From assembly GCA_050743075.1 (NCBI GenBank), contig JBOGDS010000061.1, positions 1 to 23,651 of the forward strand: a DNA stretch of 23,651 nt. The letters run 5' to 3'. Source of the stretch: JBOGDS01 sp050743075. Its GTDB lineage: Bacteria > Actinomycetota > Actinomycetes > Jiangellales > Jiangellaceae. Shown here piece after piece: positions 1 to 7,093 of this stretch. The position numbers were made by a program, and so were the translations under genes. The notes below the pieces were generated by a model. It saw only the letters and a program-made list of their open reading frames with translations. It did not search any database and was not told the origin of the DNA. Within the stretch, counting starts at the first letter, position 1. Each line of letters opens with the position of its first letter.

Positions 1-74
1 GACGACGAACGCACCAGCGAGTTGAGTCTCTTCTCGTCACCCTCACGCAGCACCAGCGGCGCAGCAACCGACAT
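1..74 (-). CDS. IS630-family transposase, 5' end only
   Basis: A partial gene enters from the left edge of the window. Reading leftwards from the ATG at 74 gives 24 residues that begin MSVAAPLVLREGDEKRLNSL, followed by VRSS. This closely resembles the conserved N-terminus of actinobacterial IS630-family DDE transposases, which start with an Ala-Pro-Leu-Leu/Val segment leading into a helix-turn-helix. The catalytic part lies outside the window. A weak purine-rich ribosome site (GAGG) lies just upstream of the ATG. The gene starts 18 bases past the integrase stop, so the element's outer end must lie within or beside the end of the integrase gene. The family call rests on a short stretch of remembered similarity. 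Confidence 0.6.
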   Translation of the reverse strand, partial: MSVAAPLVLREGDEKRLNSLVRSS

Positions 75-91
75 ACCTCATTGTCGCCAAC

Positions 92-1705
92 TCACACCGT
101 AAAGTCATTTACGACACGCGACACTAGTGGCTTCGGGTCACTCGTGGCCGTGAGTGCCTGCGGCGCCTCGGCCGGATGGTTGTCGTCCACGGTGGCTTCC
201 GCTTGGCCAAGGTCACCTGCAGACTTCAAGACAAGGGTCCTCCGCCCGGATATCACCTCGACAAAACCCCACTCGGCGAGCAGATCGACAGCACGTTTGG
301 CGGTAGGAACCGACACACCGTGGGCAGCGGCCAGCTGCTTGATCGTGGGAATCGGCAATCCCGGGATCAGGGTGCCGACAAGAATCTGGTCCCGCAGGTC
401 GACCGCTATCCGCTGGTAGGGGTTCTTGACGTCGACATCAACGACCTCGGGACGGGTTGATGTCGGCCGCTTGGGCATTCGGGCCGCGATGTGCGCTGCC
501 GCGCGTTGGTCGCCTTCCGAGACCCATGCCGCATAGGTTCGCAGCGTCGTAGCGCCACCGCCAGCGTGGCCGAGCCGTCCGGCCACAGTCCGGATGTCGA
601 CCCCCGCCAAGATCAGTTCGGTGGCCGAGTAGTGGCGCAACTTGTGGATCGTCGTCGTGATGCCGATTCGACGGCACATCCTGCGGTATCGCTGGGACAC
701 CGACTCGGGTCGACGCGGTGCTCGACCATCGGGATCCAGTGAGAAGACGAATGTCTCAGAATCCAGCTCGACGCCCAACGCCCGCGTTCGTGCCTCACAC
801 CGCATCCTATGTTCTGCCAGTTGTTCGACTGTCTCGGGGTCGAGCACGATCCGGCGGTCGGAGTAGGTCTTGGTGCTCTCCTCCTCCCAGATGTCCCCGC
901 CGATCTGGCCGATCCTTCGTTCCACGTGCAGGATCCCGTGCTCGAGGTCGAGGTGGCGCCATCTGATGGCACACAGCTCGCCGCGACGCTGGCCGGTCAC
1001 CATCGTGAGCCAGATCAGCGCGCCCCAGTCGGGGTCCTTCCAGGCCTCCTCGATGATCTGCGCAGCCTCCTGCGCCGTGGGTGGCTTGGGGTTCGGTGGC
1101 TTGACCGACGGGGGCTCGGCCATCGTCATGGGGTTAGTCGCCACCCAGTTCCACCGTTGGGCACGGCGGAACGCGCCTGACAGGATCCAGTGGATCTTCC
1201 GCACCGTCCACTCCGCCAGCGGCTGACACGTATGCGGGGTGCAGCGGTCGTCGCAATCATGTGGGCGGCGAGTTCGGTGATCAGTACGGCCTGCCTTGCC
1301 GTCGCAGTGATCACGGCATCGCAAGAGCTCGGCGTACAGCGAGCCCAGGGTGTCGGCGTCAACCTGGCCGACCTTCGGGTTGCCCAAGTAGGGGAGGACA
1401 TGCTTGTCGATGTATCCGCGGTACGTGTGCAAGGTCTTGCGGGCGACGCGCAGCTCGCCGAGGTAGCGCTCCAGTAGCTGGGCCACCGTCGCGGTCGTGC
1501 GCGGGTGCCGCCGCTCGTTGACCTGATTGACCAGCCGTACCCGTGCGGCCTCTGCGAGGCCCTCGGCCTTCGGCCCAGAGGGTATGTGCTCGATCAGCTC
1601 ATGTCGCTTCTTCGTGACCGGGTCGATGCCCGCGTACACGCGGACCCGGAGGCTCCCGCTGGGCCGCCTGTCGATCGTGCCGCGCTGTCGGTTACGACCA
1701 CCCAC
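92..1705 (-). CDS. Tyrosine site-specific integrase with C-terminal GntR-type DNA-binding domain
   Basis: This is a tyrosine recombinase that would insert and excise an integrative element at the neighbouring tRNA-Asp. The open frame runs upstream through both tRNA genes, so the start must be downstream of them. GTG at 1705 (537 residues) fits and places the first residues at VGGRNRQRGTI. It has an N-terminal SAM-like core-binding region, then a Cys/His-rich insert near residues 130-160 common in actinobacterial integrases. The catalytic domain carries Arg240 (TGQRRGEL), Lys279, His354 and Arg357 (HKLRHYSAT), His380 (GRLGH) and Tyr391 (TYAAW). Residues 428-494 form a winged-helix GntR domain (NPYQRIAVDLRDQIL...PTIKQLAA). 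All catalytic residues are present, so it is probably active. The last ten residues may be encoded by the adjacent IS630 end. A possible small exchange at the start codon is not excluded because no clear ribosome site is visible. Confidence 0.9.
   Translation of the reverse strand: MGGRNRQRGTIDRRPSGSLRVRVYAGIDPVTKKRHELIEHIPSGPKAEGLAEAARVRLVNQVNERRHPRTTATVAQLLERYLGELRVARKTLHTYRGYIDKHVLPYLGNPKVGQVDADTLGSLYAELLRCRDHCDGKAGRTDHRTRRPHDCDDRCTPHTCQPLAEWTVRKIHWILSGAFRRAQRWNWVATNPMTMAEPPSVKPPNPKPPTAQEAAQIIEEAWKDPDWGALIWLTMVTGQRRGELCAIRWRHLDLEHGILHVERRIGQIGGDIWEEESTKTYSDRRIVLDPETVEQLAEHRMRCEARTRALGVELDSETFVFSLDPDGRAPRRPESVSQRYRRMCRRIGITTTIHKLRHYSATELILAGVDIRTVAGRLGHAGGGATTLRTYAAWVSEGDQRAAAHIAARMPKRPTSTRPEVVDVDVKNPYQRIAVDLRDQILVGTLIPGLPIPTIKQLAAAHGVSVPTAKRAVDLLAEWGFVEVISGRRTLVLKSAGDLGQAEATVDDNHPAEAPQALTATSDPKPLVSRVVNDFTV
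98..113. repeat. Short perfect hairpin at integrase 3' end / IS630 edge
   Basis: The sequence is CGTAAA, four bases, then TTTACG, a perfect 6-bp inverted repeat inside the last codons of the integrase. Base composition here is much more AT-rich than around it. This fits the terminal repeat region of the adjoining IS630-type element better than native integrase coding sequence, but the other end of the element is outside the window. Confidence 0.45.
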
Positions 1706-1804
1706 GGGGCCTAAGGCTAGCGCATCTTGTGTCCCGAAACGTGTCCCGACCGAGAAGCGATCCGCCCAAATCGTTGGCGCTAGGCCTCTGACCTGGGGTG
1801 ATGC

Positions 1805-1850
1805 TGGCGGTCCTGACGGGACTTGAACCCGCGACCTCCGCCTTGACAGG
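1805..1850 (-). other. Putative attachment site at the 3' end of tRNA-Asp
   Basis: The integrase starts about 100 bases downstream of the tRNA-Asp 3' end and is read in the same direction. This is the usual geometry of integrative elements that use the 3' half of a tRNA gene as attachment site. The core should lie in the T-arm, acceptor and CCA part of the tRNA. Its second copy would be at the far end of the element, left of this window, so exact limits cannot be given. Confidence 0.55.
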
Positions 1851-1881
1851 GCGGCGAGCACTCCAACTGCTCCACAGGACC
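1805..1881 (-). tRNA. tRNA-Asp (anticodon GTC)
   Basis: A full cloverleaf can be drawn on the minus strand. The acceptor stem is GGTCCTG/CAGGACC, the D-arm GAGC/GCTC, and the anticodon stem CCGCC/GGCGG with loop CTGTCAA (anticodon GTC). The T-arm carries TTCAAGT, the discriminator is G, and the terminal CCA is encoded (1805-1807). It lies 10 bases downstream of tRNA-Glu and is probably co-transcribed with it. It is the likely integration target of the element whose integrase follows. Confidence 0.95.
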
Positions 1882-1891
1882 TTGCTGTTCG

Positions 1892-1964
1892 TGCCCCCAA
1901 CGGGATTCGAACCCGCGCTGCCGCCTTGAAAGGGCGGAGTCCTAGGCCGCTAGACGATGGGGGC
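1892..1964 (-). tRNA. tRNA-Glu (anticodon TTC)
   Basis: The cloverleaf has acceptor stem GCCCCCA/TGGGGGC, anticodon stem CCGCC/GGCGG with loop CTTTCAA (anticodon TTC), T-loop TTCGAAT and discriminator A. The 3' CCA is not encoded, unlike in tRNA-Asp just downstream. A good sigma-70-like promoter precedes it. Confidence 0.95.
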
Positions 1965-2014
1965 TTCACCAGGGACGGCTTGCCCGTGGCTCCGTCGCCG
2001 TCGGGGACCCGCAC

Positions 2015-2044
2015 ATCATAGGGCGTCCGCCACACCCTCACCAA
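2015..2044 (-). promoter_or_regulatory. Promoter for the tRNA-Glu/tRNA-Asp pair
   Basis: On the minus strand a -35-like TTGGTG (2044-2039) is followed after 18 bases by a near-consensus -10 TATGAT (2020-2015). It sits about 50 bases upstream of tRNA-Glu. No other gene starts here. Confidence 0.6.
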
Positions 2045-2058
2045 ACCCGTCGACCACG

Positions 2059-2116
2059 CCCATGATCATGTCGACTACGTCCAGCAAATGGTGTGCGTAG
2101 TCGACATGATCATGGG
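2059..2116. terminator. Perfect 21-bp inverted repeat, probable terminator of the phosphoesterase gene
   Basis: The arms at 2059-2079 and 2096-2116 are exact reverse complements and enclose a 16-base loop. The phosphoesterase stop codon (2110-2112) lies in the right arm, so the stem would form at the very end of that transcript. No T-run follows, which is usual in high-GC actinobacteria. Each arm contains the 10-bp palindrome CATGATCATG, so the element could also be a protein-binding or recombination site. Confidence 0.6.
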
Positions 2117-3594
2117 GACGGCCTGGGCGAAGTCGGCTCGGTGGGCTCGTCGGACGGGTCGAGGCCGTCGTCCTGGTCGGCTTCGTGGCGCTGGATCTCG
2201 GCGCTGGACAGGCCGAGACCGCCCAGCGTGATGTCGTCCCACGCGACGAGCTGGTGGCTCTCCGGGTCGAGGTAGAGCACGGAAAGCATGACCGGCGTCG
2301 GCTCCTCGCCCTCGAGAGCGCGCAGCCCGGCGCCGCCGGTCGAGCCCTGCACCATCACCCGGGTTCCGCTGTCCAGGACCACGGTGCGGCGCTGGTGGGC
2401 ATGCCCGGCCAGGACGAGCGGCGCGGTACCGTCGAAGAGCTCGGCGTCCGTCGGGTCGTGAAACACGAGGATCTCAGCGGGCGGATCGAGCGACCGAGCC
2501 TCTTCGGCGAGCTCCTCGCTGGCGTCGCGAAGGTCCTCGTCGGCCGTACCCCGCGTCGACTGGTCCGGAGTGAAGCGCGGGTCCGGGGCGCCGACGAAGC
2601 GCAGCCCGGCCACCCGGACCGGCGAGCCGTCCAGGACGACGGCCTTCGGCTGCGCCGCGACGGCAGCCGCTGTCACGACGGAGTCGTGGTTGCCCTTCAC
2701 GAAGACGTACGGCCGATCGAGCCCGCCGATGGGCGTGACGAACGTGGACTCCGGCGCGGTCCCGTGGTCGGCGATGTCGCCGGTGTCGACGATGACGTCG
2801 ACGTCGTACTGGTCCGCCACCGCGCCGATGACCTCCCAGGCCGCGACGTTCAGGTGCAGATCCGATACGTGGAGAACGCGAATCGTCGTGTCGTCCGGCC
2901 TGTACGCAGGCAGCGACAGCGTCGTGTCGTAGAGGCGGCCGACATTCGTCACGATGCTGGCCAGTTGGTCGGCGTAGGCGTCGAAGTTGGAGGCGATGTC
3001 CTGGGCGCTGCCGACGAGTTGCGGCGCGCTCGTGAGCAGGCCGGTGAAGCGCGGCTCGCGGACTGCCGTCGGGTCGTACGTCAGCGCGGCGAGGCCGTAC
3101 GAGCCCGCGACCGCGCCCACGGCGACGGCGCCGGAGAGCAGGCCGTGCCGCCACGAGCGCAGGACCAGGCCGCCGGCGATCAATGCGCCGGCCACGGCCA
3201 CGAGGCCGGCCCGCACGGCAGCCTTGGTCAGCACGTCGGTCAGGTCGCCGACCAGCCGGTCGTCCAGGCTCGATCGGGACGTGGGGTCGGCGACGATGTC
3301 CCGGACACCTGCGGTGTCGACCGTGCGCACGGCGATGCGGACCTGGAGCGGAGCGTCGTGGGTGTCGAGCAGCAACGTGCCGATCGGATCGACGTCGACG
3401 ACGGTCACGCCGCCCCAGCCGGGCGTGATCTCGGCGTCGACGCCCAGCGGGCCAACCTCGGCATGCGTGGTACCGGCTACGAGCAGTGCAAGCCAGGCGC
3501 CGAGCAGTCCCGCCAGGACGGTCGCCACCCACGGCGCGAGCCGCCGTGCCCAGGCCGGCAGCCGGGCCGGCGAGGGTCTGGCCGACGCGATCAC
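2110..3594 (-). CDS. Membrane-anchored calcineurin-like metallophosphoesterase
   Basis: This 494-residue protein has the metal-binding motifs of the calcineurin-like phosphoesterase family. They are DLH (VSDLHLN, near residue 245), GDxxDxG (TGDIADHG, 272-278), GNHD (KGNHDS, 301-304) and GHAH (AGHAHQ, 397-400). Hydrophobic segments at about 22-41, 127-146 and 151-172 place the enzyme at the membrane, with a hydrophilic domain of about 85 residues between the first two. The frame stays open upstream into the divergent gene at 3650. I chose GTG at 3594 because the reading before it is Ser/Thr-rich shadow sequence and the first membrane helix follows directly. The substrate cannot be told from sequence. 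The C-terminal tail is Pro/Asp/Glu-rich and ends in the 21-bp inverted repeat. No obvious operon partner is present. Confidence 0.85.
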   Translation of the reverse strand: MIASARPSPARLPAWARRLAPWVATVLAGLLGAWLALLVAGTTHAEVGPLGVDAEITPGWGGVTVVDVDPIGTLLLDTHDAPLQVRIAVRTVDTAGVRDIVADPTSRSSLDDRLVGDLTDVLTKAAVRAGLVAVAGALIAGGLVLRSWRHGLLSGAVAVGAVAGSYGLAALTYDPTAVREPRFTGLLTSAPQLVGSAQDIASNFDAYADQLASIVTNVGRLYDTTLSLPAYRPDDTTIRVLHVSDLHLNVAAWEVIGAVADQYDVDVIVDTGDIADHGTAPESTFVTPIGGLDRPYVFVKGNHDSVVTAAAVAAQPKAVVLDGSPVRVAGLRFVGAPDPRFTPDQSTRGTADEDLRDASEELAEEARSLDPPAEILVFHDPTDAELFDGTAPLVLAGHAHQRRTVVLDSGTRVMVQGSTGGAGLRALEGEEPTPVMLSVLYLDPESHQLVAWDDITLGGLGLSSAEIQRHEADQDDGLDPSDEPTEPTSPRPSP

Positions 3595-3649
3595 GTCATG
3601 TTCGTAACACAGTCCCGGTGCGTACAGGGGCGGGCCACCCGCGAGACTG

Positions 3650-4006
3650 GTGATCGTGCTCGATGTCACCGCCACCCAGTTCGAGGAACTCGTCGCCGAG
3701 GCGCTCGACACGATCCCGCCCGAACTCGTCGGGCTGATCGACAACGTGGTGGTCCTCGTCGAGGACGAGGCGCCCGACGATGCGCCCGAGCTGCTGGGCA
3801 TCTACGAAGGCACGCCGCTGACCGACCGGGACGAGTGGTACGCGGGTGTGCTGCCCGACACGATCCGCCTGTTCAGGCTCCCGATCCTGCGGATCTGCGG
3901 GTCATACGACGACGTGGTCGACGAGGTTCAGGTGACGGTGGTCCACGAGGTCGCCCATCACTTCGGCATCGACGACGACAGGCTGCACGAGCTCGGCTGG
4001 GGCTAG
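3650..4006 (+). CDS. Small zincin-like metallopeptidase-family protein
   Basis: The protein has 118 residues, a usual length for the actinobacterial zincin-like metallopeptidase family (PF06262 type). The C-terminus holds HEVAHHFG (His99, Glu100, His103), followed by a conserved Asp/His-containing tail that ends ...LHELGWG. This extended HExxHxxG signature is characteristic of the family. The middle LLGIYEGTPLT and VLPDTIRLFR segments also match it. The start is GTG at 3650, which gives the normal N-terminus. The gene is divergent from the phosphoesterase, with 55 bases between the starts. Members are small cytosolic proteins with no proven substrate, so peptidase activity is inferred from the motif only. 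Confidence 0.88.
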   Translation: MIVLDVTATQFEELVAEALDTIPPELVGLIDNVVVLVEDEAPDDAPELLGIYEGTPLTDRDEWYAGVLPDTIRLFRLPILRICGSYDDVVDEVQVTVVHEVAHHFGIDDDRLHELGWG

Positions 4007-4016
4007 CGACACAGAA

Positions 4017-4045
4017 CGGCCCCAGCTCGCGTGGAGCCGGGGCCG
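4017..4045 (+). terminator. GC-rich hairpin terminator after the zincin-like gene
   Basis: It starts 11 bases after the stop. A stem of 12 positions with one A-C mismatch (CGGCCCCAGCTC against GAGCCGGGGCCG) closes a 5-base loop. There is no T-run. The following 4046-4216 holds no gene I can recognise on either strand. Confidence 0.65.
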
Positions 4046-4216
4046 CCCGACGAAGAAGGACGCCGAACCGGGAACGCCTCTCGGCGCAATGGCCGCTCGC
4101 AGCGGCTTATAGTGGGACCCGGGGTTACCACGGTCTGACGCCCAGCGAGAGCCCCTGAGGACTGTCGCCGGTACCAGAACATACTCCATTCGCGGGTTGT
4201 TCCCAAGCCCGCGCCG

Positions 4217-4855
4217 TCAGGTGAGCTCGTCCTCACGCCACAGCGTGGCGGCCCGTTCGAGCTCCTGAGCCATCCGCAAGTTGCCGTCGGCGAGGCGGGT
4301 CTGGCGCGTCCCCTCGTCCTCGTCGGCGCAGTCGTCGGCGAGGTGGGCGCGGCCCGCGGCGACCACCCGGCAGAAGGCCGCCGCGCGTTCCAGCGCGATC
4401 GCGAAGTCGCCGTCGAAGGCACTGGTCAGCACTGCGTCGCCGAGCTCGGAGACCTCGCGTGGTCCCGGCGGGTCCGCGACACCGGCGACGGCGGTCGACA
4501 CCTCGGCCACCCGCTGGCCCGCGGCGAACAGGCGGGACGCCTCGACGCCGTCGCGGTGGACCCAGGTGCGCAGCAGGTCCAACGACCACAGCGTGCCCGG
4601 CAACGTGCCGGCGCCCGCGTCGCACCAGAGGGCCGCGATGTCGTCGAGCCCGACGTCGTCGGCGAGGCCGACCAGCCGCCGGGTGCGCTCCGGGTCGGCG
4701 CCGCGATCGCGCCCTGCGCTCAGCACCGCGGCGGCCGTCGCGTGGGCGATCATCGTCCGGTCCGCTGGGTCCGGGTCACCGGGCAGGTCCGACCACTCCG
4801 GCCGCAGCAGCGGCCGGTCCGGCCGGCCCGGCTCGTCGGGACGCCACTCGGTCAC
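4217..4855 (-). CDS. Conserved actinobacterial hypothetical protein, about 212 residues
   Basis: I recognise this as a conserved actinobacterial protein of unknown role. It begins MTEWRPDEPGRPDRPLLRPE, continues into a D-P-x-DRT segment, and has a PGTLW-x-LDLLRTWV segment and a C-terminal ALERAAAFCRVVAAG helix. As far as I recall, some relatives carry a misleading RNA-polymerase-subunit label in databases; nothing here supports that function. It is mostly alpha-helical and acidic, with no signal peptide or membrane segment, so it is probably cytosolic. The start is GTG at 4855, preceded by a G-run (GGGGGC) rather than a typical ribosome site. It lies 52 bases upstream of the next gene's stop region on the same strand. 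Function is unknown. Confidence 0.75.
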   Translation of the reverse strand: MTEWRPDEPGRPDRPLLRPEWSDLPGDPDPADRTMIAHATAAAVLSAGRDRGADPERTRRLVGLADDVGLDDIAALWCDAGAGTLPGTLWSLDLLRTWVHRDGVEASRLFAAGQRVAEVSTAVAGVADPPGPREVSELGDAVLTSAFDGDFAIALERAAAFCRVVAAGRAHLADDCADEDEGTRQTRLADGNLRMAQELERAATLWREDELT

Positions 4856-4907
4856 GCCCCCATTGTGTAACGGATCGGCCTCGACTCGAAGCCCCCGCCC
4901 CGCGAAG

Positions 4908-5633
4908 CTACTCGCAGGACGGAACGTCGTCGTCGAAGCTGGTCTGGTCGAGAAGCTCCTGCAGGGTCGAGACGGGCACGGCCAGGGACTGCGTGCCGTC
5001 TTGAGTGGCCGCGTAGACCACGCCGACCACCTGGCCGGCGTCGTCGTACATGGGGCTTCCCGACGATCCGGGCCGGGCGGGCGCGTCGGTGCGGACGATC
5101 CGGCCCGCGTTGACGTTCAGCGGATCCTCGCCGTAGCCGAGTACGGTCCCGCTGCTCGTGGTCAGCCGCCCGCCACCCGGATATCCGACCACCTCGACCT
5201 GATCCCCAGCCTGCGGGTCGGCGTCGGCCAACGTGACCGCTGCCGGTAGGGGAGACCTGGTGTTCACGATCGCGAGGTCGGCCACGACGGCGGCGCCGGC
5301 GGTCTCGACGAGCAGGTCCTGGCCGTCGTACGTGCTCACCTGGAGTGTCTCGGCGCCGGCGACCACATGCCGGTTCGTCACCAGCACGTCCGAGGACACG
5401 GCGAAGCCGCTTCCGGTGCTGACGCCCCCACAGCCGACGTTGCGTACCCGCACCGCGACCCGCTCGGTGGTACGGAAACCGTCGGGCGAGAGTGTCGTCG
5501 CGCCCGGAGTCGGCGTGGGCAGCGCCGGTGTCTCACCGATCGCCACCGGGTCCGGCAGGGGCGGCAGTTCGGGCAGCTCGCCGCAACCGGCCGCCAGGAC
5601 GACGATCGCGAGGCCGACGAACGCGCGCCTCAC
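4908..5633 (-). CDS. Trypsin-like serine protease, predicted lipoprotein
   Basis: This 241-residue protein is predicted to be exported. The signal peptide VRRAFVGLAIVVLAAGC ends in a lipobox-like LAAGC with Cys17, and a Pro-rich spacer (PELPPLPDP...TPTPG) follows. The chymotrypsin-fold domain starts around residue 57. The triad can be placed at His89 (VTNRHVV), Asp119 (VADLAIV) and Ser191 (PGSSGSP), as in bacterial trypsin-like/HtrA-type proteases. No PDZ domain follows. The GTG start at 5633 overlaps the TGA of the upstream coiled-coil gene as GTGA, and it puts the signal peptide at the N-terminus; a longer reading would not. The overlap implies translational coupling and a shared job at the cell envelope. 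The lipobox has Ala rather than Leu at -3, so lipidation is likely but not certain. Confidence 0.87.
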   Translation of the reverse strand: MRRAFVGLAIVVLAAGCGELPELPPLPDPVAIGETPALPTPTPGATTLSPDGFRTTERVAVRVRNVGCGGVSTGSGFAVSSDVLVTNRHVVAGAETLQVSTYDGQDLLVETAGAAVVADLAIVNTRSPLPAAVTLADADPQAGDQVEVVGYPGGGRLTTSSGTVLGYGEDPLNVNAGRIVRTDAPARPGSSGSPMYDDAGQVVGVVYAATQDGTQSLAVPVSTLQELLDQTSFDDDVPSCE

Positions 5634-6271
5634 TCGATCCCCAGCTGTCGCTTGATCTCCTCGCTGCCGGCGAGCGCCTGGTTGCACGCCTCGGCGACCT
5701 CACGGGCGAACGCCGACACTGATGCCGGGTCATAGGCCTCGACATTCTCCAGCGCGGTGATCAGGTCGTCCTGGCCGCGGACGCAGACCTCGAGCTGGCC
5801 CGCCACGGTCGCGACGTCGCCGGCCACCTGCTGCGCCACCTCGCGCTCGTCGGCGGTCTGGGCCTTCTCCGCGGCCAGCTCGGTGATGCGGTCTTGTGCC
5901 TCGCGCAGTTGCTGCTCGGTCGCCGCGAGGTCCCGCTGCGCCTGGTCGAGGTCGCCCACGAGCCCGTCGCGTTCGGTCGCGAGGTCGGCGGCCACGGCCT
6001 CCAGCCGGTCGGCCTCGGCCATCCACTCGTCGGTCGTCCGCCACAGGTACGTCGCCAGGGCCGCCGCGGCCGCCACGAGCAGCGCCAGGAGGATCGCCGT
6101 GCCGACGAGCCACGGAGATCGCCGACGTCCTACGCGTCGGCCGAGCGTCGCGTCGTCGGCGCGGCGCAAGGAGATGTCGACCGCACGCTCGAGCGCCCTG
6201 ACGTCGTCCTCCCCCCGACCCTGCGTGGGTAGTTGAGGGTCAGGTGCGTTGGTTGGCTGCGACCCGGACAT
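5630..6271 (-). CDS. Single-pass membrane protein with long coiled coil
   Basis: The 213-residue protein has an N-terminal cytoplasmic part of about 50 residues and one transmembrane helix at 54-77 (WLVGTAILLALLVAAAAALA). An extended heptad-rich coiled coil at about 82-150 (LEAVAADLATERDGLVGDLD...) leads to a compact C-terminal segment with Cys163 and Cys196. With Arg residues before the helix, the coiled coil should face outside the membrane. The start is ATG at 6271, with AGGAG six bases upstream. The gene is translationally coupled to the lipoprotein protease that follows, so the two products probably work together at the envelope, for example as scaffold or adaptor and protease. I do not recognise the family; the function is an inference from architecture and neighbourhood. 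Confidence 0.8.
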   Translation of the reverse strand: MSGSQPTNAPDPQLPTQGRGEDDVRALERAVDISLRRADDATLGRRVGRRRSPWLVGTAILLALLVAAAAALATYLWRTTDEWMAEADRLEAVAADLATERDGLVGDLDQAQRDLAATEQQLREAQDRITELAAEKAQTADEREVAQQVAGDVATVAGQLEVCVRGQDDLITALENVEAYDPASVSAFAREVAEACNQALAGSEEIKRQLGIE

Positions 6272-6592
6272 GGCGGGCTCCTGCTCTCCGAACTGCCGTA
6301 CCAGCAGGCTAACGGCCGACGTGATCGGCGCTGAGCCAGTCCTGCCAGTCCAGGGTGCGGCACTCGGGAGGAGTCACCATCCCATGCCGCGCCGGTGTGG
6401 GCAGATGTGTCGTTTCCCGGTCAAGGGGTCTTACGCATCGCGCCCGCTGTGCCTAGGGTGACCAGCAAGGCGTGAGCCACGAAGGGATGCCCCCGTGGGC
6501 GGTCCGAACGGTCCCTGATCTACGTGTCGGAGGGTTCCGGCACGCGTGAGACGCGCCCCCTCCCTCCCGACCGTGAGCCGAAGGAGGATGCA
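6272..6592. other. Intergenic region between divergent operons
   Basis: These 321 bases separate the coiled-coil/protease operon (leftward) from the hydroxylase operon (rightward) and hold no gene I can support. They should contain both promoters. A -10-like TAGGGT at 6454-6459 faces right, but its -35 (TTACGC, 17 bases upstream) is poor. Near 6488-6515 are short self-complementary G/C blocks (GCCC...GGGC) that could form leader structure. A good ribosome site AAGGAGG is at 6581-6587. Confidence 0.4.
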
Positions 6593-7093
6593 GTGCCCAG
6601 GATCAGCGTCAACGTCGACGGCGTCCGGCACAACGACGACGTCGAGCCCCGACTATTGCTAGTCCACTACCTGCGTGACCGGGTCGGGAAGATGGGGACG
6701 GTTGTCGGTTGCGACACCTCGAACTGCGGCGCCTGCACGGTGCTTCTCGATGGTGCCAGCGTGAAGAGTTGCTCGGTGCTGGCGGTGCAGGCCGCCGGTT
6801 CCGAGGTGACGACGATCGAGGGGCTGGCAGACGACGACGGTACGCTGCACCCGATGCAGCAGGCGTTCCACGAGAGCCATGCGCTGCAATGCGGCTACTG
6901 CACGCCGGGCATGGTCATGGCCGCTGTCGACCTGCTGAACAACAACCCACAGCCGTCCGAGCAGGAGATCCGCGAGGGGCTGGAGGGCAACCTCTGCCGC
7001 TGCACGGGCTACCAGAACATCGTCCGCGCCGTGCAGCTCGCGGCGCAGGCCGGCGTCCCCGAGGCGGCTGCCCGTGAGGAGGTGCCGGCGTGA
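6593..7093 (+). CDS. coxS: Molybdenum hydroxylase small subunit, 2[2Fe-2S] (CoxS-like)
   Basis: This is the iron-sulfur subunit of a xanthine oxidase-family hydroxylase, passing electrons from the molybdenum site to the FAD subunit. The 166 residues contain the plant-ferredoxin cluster cysteines Cys40, Cys45, Cys48 and Cys60 (GCDTSNCGAC...KSC). The second cluster uses Cys100, Cys103, Cys135 and Cys137 (CGYC...CRCTGY), so both clusters are complete. The start is GTG at 6593, five to six bases after AAGGAGG; the upstream in-frame ATG would add unrelated residues. The stop overlaps the next gene's start (GTGA), showing tight coupling with the large subunit. Naming it coxS follows the carbon monoxide dehydrogenase family; the true substrate is not known. 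Confidence 0.93.
   Translation: MPRISVNVDGVRHNDDVEPRLLLVHYLRDRVGKMGTVVGCDTSNCGACTVLLDGASVKSCSVLAVQAAGSEVTTIEGLADDDGTLHPMQQAFHESHALQCGYCTPGMVMAAVDLLNNNPQPSEQEIREGLEGNLCRCTGYQNIVRAVQLAAQAGVPEAAAREEVPA

Noticed and set aside
1706..2044. N-terminal extension of the integrase frame
   Set aside because: It covers both tRNA genes and has no resemblance to integrases. The protein-like sequence begins at the GTG at 1705.
2185..4158. A 657-residue plus-strand open frame opposite the phosphoesterase
   Set aside because: It is Arg/Asp/Gly-rich shadow sequence of the GC-rich minus-strand gene. The real plus-strand gene at its end (3650-4006) is in another frame.
4046..4216. Possible structured small RNA (GC-rich blocks such as GGGACCCGGGG and GCCCAGCGAGAGCCC)
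   Set aside because: I could not draw a convincing fold or match it to signal recognition particle RNA, a riboswitch or another known class.
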